This document shows positions 11,401 to 15,728 of a stretch of 15,728 bases of DNA, piece by piece. Below the pieces are notes generated by a model. The model did not search any database and had not been told where the DNA came from. It saw only the letters and a list, made by a program, of their open reading frames with translations. A program made the position numbers and the translations under genes. Origin of the DNA: Phoronis ovalis (lineage: Eukaryota; Phoronida; Phoronidae). The DNA is taken from positions 1-15,728 of the forward strand of contig JAOXYB010026513.1 of the NCBI GenBank assembly GCA_028565635.1, written 5' to 3'. The stretch's first letter is position 1. Each line of letters starts with the position of its first letter.

Positions 11401-12998
11401 CCTTCCTACCAGCAAACTATGCAGCGAATAATTTTACATATCCTGAAAAAGATTTAACACTTAGTCGACTAATTTTGACATTATGGACAAATTTTGCAAG
11501 TACTGGGTAACTGTATAAGACTTATTTTTATATTTATTACATATTGGTAGTGCATTTATATTTATCATTGCTGGTCGCGATACTCTAAAGTTTTTCTTCG
11601 AAAGATTCTTAAACTTAAAATAGAAAGACAATTAATGTAGTAACACAGTAACACAAAAAGCGCGCGTAACGCAATAACATTGTCTGTGCAAGGACAATAT
11701 ATAGATCTTGCATATAAGGAATTATAGTTTTTTTACTTTTCTCTCCTTTTTCTCTCCACGGTGCTTCATAATGATACTCGTAAACGCGTACTACAACCAT
11801 TCAATAAACGCAATAAATGCAAAAAAAGATTTGCGTGTGTACAGAGATATTCAGTACTGGTAACTAAAAACAATTTATTTCGTGTTTATAATATGTTTTA
11901 GCGACCCGAATAAAGAGCTCGATCTTCCTGGTTTCAAGTGGCCATTGTTTACAGATAAACATCCTAATATTCTAAAACTGAGTGCTAATCTCTCACAATC
12001 TGGACACGACCCAGTTATCAAGCCTGATTTATTGAGGCCGGATAAGGTAGCTTTCTGGAATGAATTGGTTCCATGTTTGGAGCAGAAAACGCACCAATGT
12101 CCAGCTGGCACGGAGAATGTTAACAGTAGCACCGAAAACGAAAGTAATTATTGTTTATCTTTCTAGTTAACTGATGCTGCTAAGTGGTAAGGATCTTTTA
12201 TGCTTTTGTTTACCAAATTTTATGAAAATATATATGCATTCATGTTTTGGATACAGGTAAGATCCTTGTTGGGTTTAATTAATACACCAATACGATACAT
12301 GATCATTTTAACGCAATTTTTTAAATTCGAATATATTTGTTTAGATTCCAGTGCGAAATATGACGAAGATAAACTAACGGATAAAGCGAGTGAAGATTGG
12401 ACATGCACACCCGATATTGGTAGACAACTTACATATATTTCTAAGTCTTTCAGTAGATTTTCGGTAACAGTTACTTTATTTGCCAACCAGTCTATTTTTG
12501 TCTTGATAACATTGCACACTTTTGGAAATTATGGTTGAGTGGGAAAAATCCAGAAACGAAACACTTCGTTTACTATCATACCGATACTCTCTAGTCTTGG
12601 AAGAAAACCATCTCTTCAACAAAGTTTATGGCAAACTAGATTAAGCCGTGCTTGGGATGAAATATATGGACGAGGTTTAACTAACTTTATTGCTTTTCTC
12701 AACATTTTAAATTTCGTGATTTTGACTGGGCATGGTACACTAAAAAATAATAATGTTAAGGAAAACATTTGAATATTTGGCAAGCATCATATTGCTTTCA
12801 GATCATGCTTTTATTTTTATTTTAGTCGAAGTGACCATATGGACATTAGGGATTATATCTGGACTTCTTCTAGTTGCCCTTATCATTGTCAGTTGTAAAT
12901 TTGTAATAATTACTAAAAAGTACAAAAAGTTAGAAGCCCGCTTGGACAAATCTTCACTAATAGACACTCTTGATATGGAAGCAGAACATCAATTATAA
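1051..12998 (+). CDS. Tandem cholinesterase-like membrane protein (inactive domain 1, active-type domain 2), 11 exons
   Basis: The exons sum to 3555 nt, 1184 residues, with matching phases at all ten introns. Architecture: hydrophobic leader (about 1-22), COesterase-type alpha/beta-hydrolase domain 1 (about 24-535), short linker, domain 2 (about 551-1060), Asn/Ser-rich stalk, membrane helix 1132-1151, basic stop-transfer and 33-residue tail. Domain 1 keeps the HGGG oxyanion motif but has Gly208, Ala327 and Ser443 where Ser, Glu and His are expected. Domain 2 has all three (Ser738, Glu856, His962). Both keep the first Cys loop (76-108 and 613-632), but neither loop holds the Trp that binds choline in acetylcholinesterase, so domain 2 is better called a carboxylesterase-like enzyme of unknown substrate. 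Known family: cholinesterase-like adhesion proteins such as neuroligin and gliotactin also lose the Ser and span the membrane once. The two-domain gene model is inferred from splice phase and domain completeness, not from transcripts. Confidence 0.75.
3111..3366 (+). repeat. Degenerate direct repeat, two copies about 180 bp apart
   Basis: Copy 1 (about 3111-3186) and copy 2 (about 3292-3366) share the order of blocks GAAAAAA, GGATTTTA, GTAAATGTA, AAACTGA, GAAATG and GACAT, with roughly three quarters of positions matching by eye. The blocks GTAAATGTA and GACAT are each 180 bp apart. This may be a tandem remnant of an old element. No coding potential was recognised. Confidence 0.6.
5030..5320. 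repeat. GC-rich repeat cluster with four copies of a short unit
   Basis: A 23-bp string starting AATGCTCGCTGCTCGC occurs identically at 5078-5100 and 5245-5267. Shorter copies lie at 5055-5069 and 5275-5290. Between them are A-rich blocks alternating with CGGTTGCC, CGGTCGCC or TCGACAACC. The cluster is bracketed by GAGGGGTAACGGGTACCCCCC on the left and CCCCCGCCCCCGCCCCTC on the right, partly complementary ends suggestive of a mobile element. Composition contrasts sharply with the surrounding intron. Confidence 0.65.
5520..5803 (+). CDS. Exon 2: end of domain 1, linker, and first strand of domain 2
   Basis: Residues 474-568. The first part ([15 protein letters not shown] to VWTELLPVL) is the standard C-terminal end of a cholinesterase-like domain and aligns with [17 protein letters not shown] to FWNELVPCL of domain 2. 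An acidic linker (residues about 540-550) follows. The end, [18 protein letters not shown] (551-568), fits the N-terminal strand motif V-x-x-x-x-G-x-L/V-x-G of this family, which exon 3 lacks. The donor ATGG|GTACGT at 5804 is phase 1, matching exon 3. If this donor is not used, the frame runs 44 more residues to a TAG at 5935-5937, which would give a soluble domain-1 protein. A second possible donor lies at 5783 (AAG|GTGAAC) but breaks the phase. Confidence 0.82.
5804..5937 (+). CDS. Possible read-through extension ending domain 1 as a soluble protein
   Basis: The exon 2 frame stays open past the donor and ends at TAG 5935-5937, adding 44 residues with no family similarity that I can see. It represents either intron sequence (favoured) or an alternative 3' end by intron retention. 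No AATAAA was seen close downstream; the nearest noticed is near 6763. Confidence 0.25.
5957..6152. mobile_element. Short inverted-repeat element (MITE-like) in intron 2
   Basis: The arms 5957-5981 and 6128-6152 match at 24 of 25 positions in inverted orientation (core CATTTTATAATGAGGACAT), with weaker pairing a further 15 bp inward and a TTTCGTT block outside each arm. The interior holds a 50-codon open frame at 5972-6124 ([11 protein letters not shown]...) with no recognised similarity. About 196 bp long and non-autonomous. No unambiguous target duplication was seen. Confidence 0.75.
6172..6485. mobile_element. Terminal-inverted-repeat element with 7-bp target duplication
   Basis: The left end ACCCGGGGGGGTACTCAA (6170-6187) is inverted at the right end as TTGAGTTCCCCCCCCGGGT (6467-6485). 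ATACCAC flanks both sides (6165-6171 and 6486-6492), a probable target-site duplication. The interior is built from degenerate copies of a unit around GGATTG(C/T)TA. The same family recurs in opposite orientation near 15263-15475, with an exact 47-bp match (6383-6429 against 15415-15461). It encodes no transposase. Confidence 0.8.
6540..7010. repeat. Degenerate tandem repeat, about four units of 80-120 bp
   Basis: The landmark AA(C/T)CCT followed by a variable tail recurs near 6580, 6658, 6779 and 6887. GATCTGAA or GATCTCGAA recurs near 6640, 6816 and 6919, and TTATTC(G/A) with GTTT(C/T)AATA occurs in each unit. Units are diverged and differ in length. The 16-bp string GTTGCAAACGGTAGTA sits just outside on both sides (6501-6516 and 7170-7185). 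Confidence 0.6.
7248..7482 (+). CDS. Exon 3: N-terminal part of active-type domain 2
   Basis: Residues 569-647. It contains [18 protein letters not shown], the family motif [12 protein letters not shown] with Gly replaced by Asp577, then the first disulfide loop Cys613 to EDC632 and LFLDIFVP. The loop is short and has no Trp, unlike acetylcholinesterases. The acceptor TTTAATACAG ends at 7247 with phase 1, matching exon 2. No ATG in this frame lies upstream before a stop codon at 7181, so the exon is internal. The donor is ACAAG|GTAATG, phase 2. Confidence 0.92.
7483..8330 (+). other. Intron 3 (848 bp)
   Basis: It runs from donor GTAATG to acceptor TATATTTGCAG. Overlapping open frames on both strands near 7948-8224 have no family similarity and are taken as chance. 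No repeat was recognised. Confidence 0.8.
8331..8482 (+). CDS. Exon 4: oxyanion-hole region of domain 2
   Basis: Residues 648-697. [12 protein letters not shown] (652-662) carries the HGG oxyanion-hole motif, here HGGS rather than HGGG, followed by [19 protein letters not shown], a hallmark block of type-B carboxylesterases that aligns with [17 protein letters not shown] of domain 1. The acceptor is ATATTTGCAG (phase 2) and the donor ACAG|GTCAAG (phase 1). Confidence 0.94.
8483..9232 (+). other. Intron 4 (750 bp)
   Basis: Donor GTCAAG, acceptor TTGTCTTACAG. Contains CAGCCGCCATGTT near 8768, a match to the YY1-type motif, but with nothing else promoter-like around it. A minus-strand open frame at 8484-8759 has no recognised similarity. 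Confidence 0.8.
9233..9414 (+). CDS. Exon 5: nucleophile elbow of domain 2
   Basis: Residues 698-758. [19 protein letters not shown] is followed by [17 protein letters not shown] (725-741), the signature G-x-S-x-G with the catalytic Ser738 codon TCA at 9352-9354. It ends [10 protein letters not shown] and aligns residue for residue with domain 1, where the same Ser is Gly208. Donor AAG|GTATGA, phase 0. Confidence 0.95.
9610..9886 (+). CDS. Exon 6: domain 2, post-nucleophile segment
   Basis: Residues 759-850, opening [15 protein letters not shown], the expected continuation after GLFK (family: RAIxxSGSAL). It carries the second Cys pair region ([12 protein letters not shown]...GCLRKKC), extra cysteines compared with domain 1, and [17 protein letters not shown]. 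It ends NLMTG just before the acid residue. The acceptor AGTCTATTGTAG ends at 9609 in phase 0. The donor ACAG|GTACGA is phase 1. The 195-bp intron before it (9415-9609) is the shortest in the gene. Confidence 0.92.
9887..10451 (+). other. Intron 6 (565 bp) with a long open frame
   Basis: Donor GTACGA, acceptor TGTTTCATAG. The frame of exon 7 happens to be open from 10091 through most of this intron (about 120 codons). The translation shows hydrophobic runs but no family match and would interrupt the domain right at the catalytic Glu motif, so it is treated as intron. Confidence 0.75.
10452..10692 (+). CDS. Exon 7: catalytic acid region of domain 2
   Basis: Residues 851-931, beginning [11 protein letters not shown] with the catalytic Glu856 (GAA at 10466-10468), then a helical region ([18 protein letters not shown]) and [13 protein letters not shown]. 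The donor is the weak AAG|GTTACA, chosen because its phase 2 restores DRDARYGGKTY with exon 8, the expected AR-x-x-GGxxY pattern. Domain 1 has NNDAD at the acid position. Confidence 0.9.
11234..11506 (+). CDS. Exon 8: catalytic histidine region of domain 2
   Basis: Residues 932-1021 plus a split codon. [12 protein letters not shown] is followed by [17 protein letters not shown], where His962 (CAC at 11325-11327) is the catalytic histidine in the family pattern H-G-x-E-L-x-Y-x-F-G. It ends [11 protein letters not shown], the conserved C-terminal helix. The frame contains no early start codon, so a simple ORF scan can miss this exon. Acceptor AATTTTTAG ending at 11233, donor ACTGG|GTAACT, phase 2, the same position as intron 1 in domain 1. 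Confidence 0.93.
11902..12143 (+). CDS. Exon 9: C-terminal end of domain 2 and start of stalk
   Basis: Residues 1022-1102. [17 protein letters not shown] and [13 protein letters not shown] are the standard domain end, followed by a Cys-containing, Asn/Ser/Glu-rich stalk with an NSS sequon. The donor GAAA|GTAATT is phase 1. If unspliced, the frame ends after a few more residues at TAG 12164-12166. A much better donor, CAG|GTAAGA, lies at 12257 inside that untranslated stretch. Confidence 0.9.
12345..12419 (+). CDS. Exon 10: extracellular stalk
   Basis: Residues 1103-1127, reading [16 protein letters not shown] then EDWTCTPDI: charged, hydrophilic, with one NSS sequon and one Cys. The acceptor TTTGTTTAG ends at 12344 (phase 1). 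The donor GATATTG|GTAGAC is weak but is the one that keeps phase with the membrane-helix exon; the alternative TTTTCG|GTAACA at 12464 shifts the frame. Confidence 0.6.
12826..12998 (+). CDS. Exon 11: membrane helix, cytoplasmic tail and stop
   Basis: Residues 1128-1184. [20 protein letters not shown] (1132-1151) is a clear membrane-spanning helix. It is followed by basic [13 protein letters not shown], a stop-transfer signal giving type I topology, and an acidic end [11 protein letters not shown] before TAA. The tail is short and has no recognised cytoplasmic motif or classical PDZ ligand. The acceptor TTTTTATTTTAG ends at 12825 and is strong. Confidence 0.78.
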
Positions 12999-14280
12999 AC
13001 TTAAAAACCAGGTAAATATAAATTCTGGTGAAATCTGCCATTCAAGAGGAAAAGGAAAGTTGAGAGTTTTCCGAAGACAACTACATGTGCAGGACGAATT
13101 AGTTGGTCACAAACATAAACCTAATAGAGCATACGAAACATGGTGAATTATTCATAAAAAAAATAGATAAATGTGATAATATGTTTATACCTTTTACCGT
13201 AACCTACAGAACTGTTGATTTAAAAAGCAGTTGGAGACGAAGCGTCTAAGCGTTGCATGGTTATCGAAAGTGACTAGATGTATTATTACCGAGATAAGTA
13301 ATTTATTATGCTAACATGAAACTGTGTCAAATCTATGATGTCACAAGGAAGACATAATAGCAGGAACATCTTGTTAAAAAACTGCAAATTACAGCTAGCG
13401 AAAGAAGGCTTTGCGGTGGATTTTGAAATTTATTAGTCATTCCACTAGTCATCAGGGGTGAGAGGTACAATGTATATTCTGATAACTGGGAAATTAAAAT
13501 TAAAAATAACTAATTGCCGTGTATAATTACGCTCATACATAATAAAAATTAAAAGTCATTTTTCGCTAGCTGTGAACTGGAGATCCTCTTAAATACTAAA
13601 ATTTAGCCAAGTCTAAAGGTTTATTAACACAGGTCTGGTGAGAAAACTGTTCTCGTAATCCTAACCAAAAAGTGTTTTTAACATTAAAATAATAAATTCA
13701 AGATGGTAAACTTTTGGAAAAATATAATTTAACAAAATTAATATCAAGCTATTTCAGAAACATAGACTTTGTTTTTGATTCCCAAAGTTTGGAATGATGG
13801 TTTGAAAAATAAATATTATAAAATGGAACATGTACAGTTATTCGGAAACATATTTTTCCAAGTTTTGAAATATGACGCTTTTTAGAATAAAAATTAAGTA
13901 TAAAACAAATCTGCAATTCCAGTTACAAATATAATCATAATATTAATTTAATTTCTTCAATATGTGCAGCTGAATTACAGTTGAACCATATAAAAACATA
14001 TATACTAAAAAAACTGACATCAAAAATCATGATACAAATGTACAGTACTGCAATATAATAATCAGTTTTTAGCATCAGTATGATATATTGTTTTTCTTCT
14101 GAGATTATATAATATTATAAACCACAAACCACCCGTTTATTCCGACTGGGGGCTTGATATGTCATACTCAGATTCGTTATACCTGGTCCAACTTTGTTCT
14201 TTAATTACTGAAAACTCGATGTACTTTAGCATTGAAATTTAACTCGCAACTTTTTAGTAGCAGGAAAACTTATTTTGTAG
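12999..14280 (+). other. 3' UTR and intergenic DNA
   Basis: AT-rich, without a supported gene. A 13-bp inverted repeat, ACAGCTAGCGAAA at 13391-13403 and its complement at 13561-13573, may mark a degraded element. A donor-like CAG|GTAAAT lies just after the stop codon at 13012. Confidence 0.6.
13541..13546 (+). terminator. Candidate poly(A) signal AATAAA
   Basis: The nearest AATAAA noticed downstream of the stop codon is here, about 540 bp after it. Further copies occur at 13691 and near 13808. In AT-rich DNA such hexamers are common, so which one is used cannot be decided. Confidence 0.35.
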
Positions 14281-14307
14281 GTAGCTCCTGGGACGTTGCA
14301 GTGTGAA

Positions 14308-14538
14308 ATGGTAATGATTATAACTATTATTAATTACATTTTATTGATGATACAAGCAGCGGCTGATATCATCAATGAGCCATCTGAACATACATTCAAC
14401 GAAAGTGACAACGGGAATATTATTGCAATACCCGATGAGTACACAGTCCAACTTAATTCAACAAGTACGCATGAAGAAACAGATTCAGATATATTCGGAA
14501 ATCAGGTTGAAGATGGGCAAGGAAATCAACCCGTTTAA
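14308..14538 (+). CDS. Possible small protein or exon with hydrophobic N-terminus and acidic tail
   Basis: The ATG has G at -3 and G at +4. The 76-codon frame starts with a hydrophobic stretch (MVMIITIINYILLMI) followed by AAA and then a polar, acidic region rich in Asn, Glu, Asp, Ser and Thr with NES and NST sequons, ending in TAA. It could be a signal peptide or membrane anchor of a small protein, the first coding exon of another gene, or an alternative last exon: an acceptor-like TTATTTTGTAG ends at 14280 in the same frame. Amino-acid make-up looks more coding-like than the flanks, but no family is recognised and chance remains possible. Confidence 0.3.
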   Translation: MVMIITIINYILLMIQAAADIINEPSEHTFNESDNGNIIAIPDEYTVQLNSTSTHEETDSDIFGNQVEDGQGNQPV

Positions 14539-15262
14539 GAAACCAACCAAAAATAGTAACATGCTTGGATCTGTGTTATTTACGATAGTGTTTTTACCGA
14601 AGAAACTGCTAGATAATTGTAAATTCATCTGTCAATATATGATATTATCAGATACATGGAATCTGTTCTAATTGATATATATTTTAGAAGAAAAGTTTAT
14701 TCTAAACTCTGTGGAAACAAGAAAAAAAAATCAAGGAGCTGGATGCATGACGCCTAGGCAGACCAGGCAATTGTGAGATGCTTGATCCTGTGAGCTTGTA
14801 CAGCATTGTAGTTTTATAGTACTAAAAAGTTATAATTATGTTTGTAAAGTTCTTTAACACAATCTCGCTGTTCTGTGCTAGCTGCACGAACGAAAGTGAT
14901 GTAAATAATTTTCAATAATACATATATGAAGACAAAGTACAACAGTTTTTATTGTTTGATGACATGTAAACTTTGGTTTTATAGCAATAATAATAAAAAA
15001 TTATTTACTTCAATTTTTGCAGTCAAAAAAGGTTGAATTGCAATTGAATCACGTAGCAACAAGTATAAAGAAATATGATAAAGCATAGAGATCAAAACTT
15101 TACATACTTCAAGTACTGAAAGTTACGGATGTAGAAATTGTATAAAATACCAACAGCGGTATGGAGAATGCTTTTCTTCACAGATAAATGATATGATATG
15201 ATATAGGGGGACAATTCACTAGGAAGAAGTTTAATTAGTGTTGGGTACTGAATTTGTATCTT
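14539..15262. other. Non-coding AT-rich DNA
   Basis: No supported gene, RNA or element. A short ATGAT pentamer run lies near 15188-15203. Confidence 0.6.
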
Positions 15263-15475
15263 CGAAAAATGCCCGGGGTACTCATGGTTTTTTGACTATG
15301 GGTATGTGCGGCTCAACCCACTGCAAAATTTTAGCTTGTGGTAGCAAACCCAATCCAATTTTTTTGAAATATAAGGTTAGCAGTCCAATTTTTGTGAAAC
15401 ATAAGGGTAGCAATCCAAAATTTTAAAATATTTGAGTAGCAATCCATTTTTACGCAAACTGATAAGTAGGTAGGG
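15263..15475. repeat. Second copy of the dispersed GGATTG/CAATCC element family
   Basis: It begins CCCGGGGTACTCATGG and contains three repeats of the AGCAATCC or AGTCCAAT type, then a 47-bp stretch (15415-15461) identical in inverted orientation to 6383-6429. The left terminus resembles the termini of the element at 6172-6485. The right terminus is not clearly preserved. The translated frames here only reflect the repeat. Confidence 0.75.
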
Positions 15476-15492
15476 GGCCCGTTGAGCGCCTT

Positions 15493-15652
15493 CCAGTAGA
15501 CGGCGCCACCATAGCGGTCAAATGTCAAAGGTCATATGTCACGACCTTTCCGTAACCGGAAGTATTTCAATTCCCGCCAATTTTAACGGTTTTGGCGCGG
15601 ATATTATAACGGTTCTAAAAAACCGTTAAAACCGTTGGATTTTGGCGCCAAT
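15493..15652. promoter_or_regulatory. Cluster of DR1, ETS, E2F, MYB and CCAAT-like sites, probable promoter
   Basis: Within 160 bp: CCAGTAGACGGCGC (15493-15506, 13 of 14 positions of the vertebrate CTCF core), ATGTCAAAGGTCA (15522-15534, near-DR1 nuclear-receptor site), ACCGGAAGT (15555-15563, ETS), TTCCCGCCAA (15571-15580), TTTGGCGCGG (15591-15600) and TTTTGGCGCC (15640-15649), all E2F-type, TAACGG-type MYB sites at 15584, 15607 and inverted at 15621-15628, and CCAAT (15648-15652). GC content is raised locally. Likely the TATA-less promoter of a gene beyond the right edge. Site identities are consensus matches only. Confidence 0.45.
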
Positions 15653-15728
15653 AGAACGATGAAATTTGATTCGTAATTAAGTGTTGCTATGTTTTTTAAA
15701 TTACGGTATCAATATCATCATATTGCCA

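Noticed and set aside
12167-12186. Micro-exon between TTTCTAG and GTAAGG
   Set aside because: The preceding intron would be only 23 bp and the frame would hit a stop at once.
12464-12466. Donor TTTTCG|GTAACA as the end of exon 10
   Set aside because: It would end in phase 0 and shift the frame of the membrane-helix exon, whereas the weaker site at 12420 keeps it.
1051-12998. Two adjacent, independent esterase genes
   Set aside because: Exon 3 has no upstream in-frame ATG or leader and lacks the first strand of the domain, while exon 2 ends with exactly that strand and a phase-matched donor. No alternative leader exon was found by eye between 5938 and 7247. Kept as the main alternative.
1-15728. 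CRISPR arrays, tRNA or rRNA genes, viral or retroelement genes
   Set aside because: No regularly spaced repeats, cloverleaf-type sequences, rRNA-like blocks, or reverse transcriptase, integrase or transposase motifs were seen on either strand by eye.

Overview
This is a stretch of an AT-rich invertebrate animal genome. Coding blocks are separated by GT-AG introns with matching phases, intergenic and intronic DNA is rich in small inverted-repeat elements, and nothing bacterial (operons, ribosome binding sites) is seen. The species cannot be named from sequence alone. Positions and translations were worked out by eye, and splice junctions were chosen by phase, splice consensus and fit to the protein family.

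The main content is one plus-strand gene from 1051 to 12998. I assemble it as 11 exons: 1051-2471, 5520-5803, 7248-7482, 8331-8482, 9233-9414, 9610-9886, 10452-10692, 11234-11506, 11902-12143, 12345-12419 and 12826-12998. They total 3555 nt with consistent phases, giving 1184 residues. The product carries two type-B carboxylesterase/cholinesterase-like domains in tandem, then a short glycosylatable stalk, one membrane helix and a 33-residue cytoplasmic tail. Domain 1 (about residues 24-535) has lost all three catalytic residues (Ser to Gly208, Glu to Ala327, His to Ser443). Domain 2 (about 551-1060) keeps them (Ser738, Glu856, His962). The join between the domains rests on exon 2: its end supplies the N-terminal strand motif of domain 2, which exon 3 lacks. 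An alternative reading as two adjacent genes is considered and disfavoured.

Layout: 1-1050 is upstream DNA with a 269-bp foldback element and a TATA-like box. 1051-2471 is one exon holding nearly all of domain 1. 2472-5519 is a 3-kb intron with degenerate repeats and a GC-rich repeat cluster. 5520-5803 is the bridging exon. 5804-7247 is an intron packed with a foldback element, a terminal-inverted-repeat element with target duplication, and degenerate tandem repeats. 7248-12998 holds the nine exons of domain 2, stalk, helix and tail. 13000-15260 is mostly non-coding, with candidate poly(A) signals and one small ORF with a hydrophobic N-terminus. 15263-15475 is a second copy of the element seen at 6172-6485. 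15493-15652 is a dense cluster of DR1, ETS, E2F, MYB and CCAAT-like sites that looks like the promoter of a gene beyond the right edge.

Inference: the product would be a type I surface protein in which an outer pseudoenzyme domain is tethered to a membrane-proximal active esterase domain. Possible alternative ends at 5937 and 12166 would release soluble forms.
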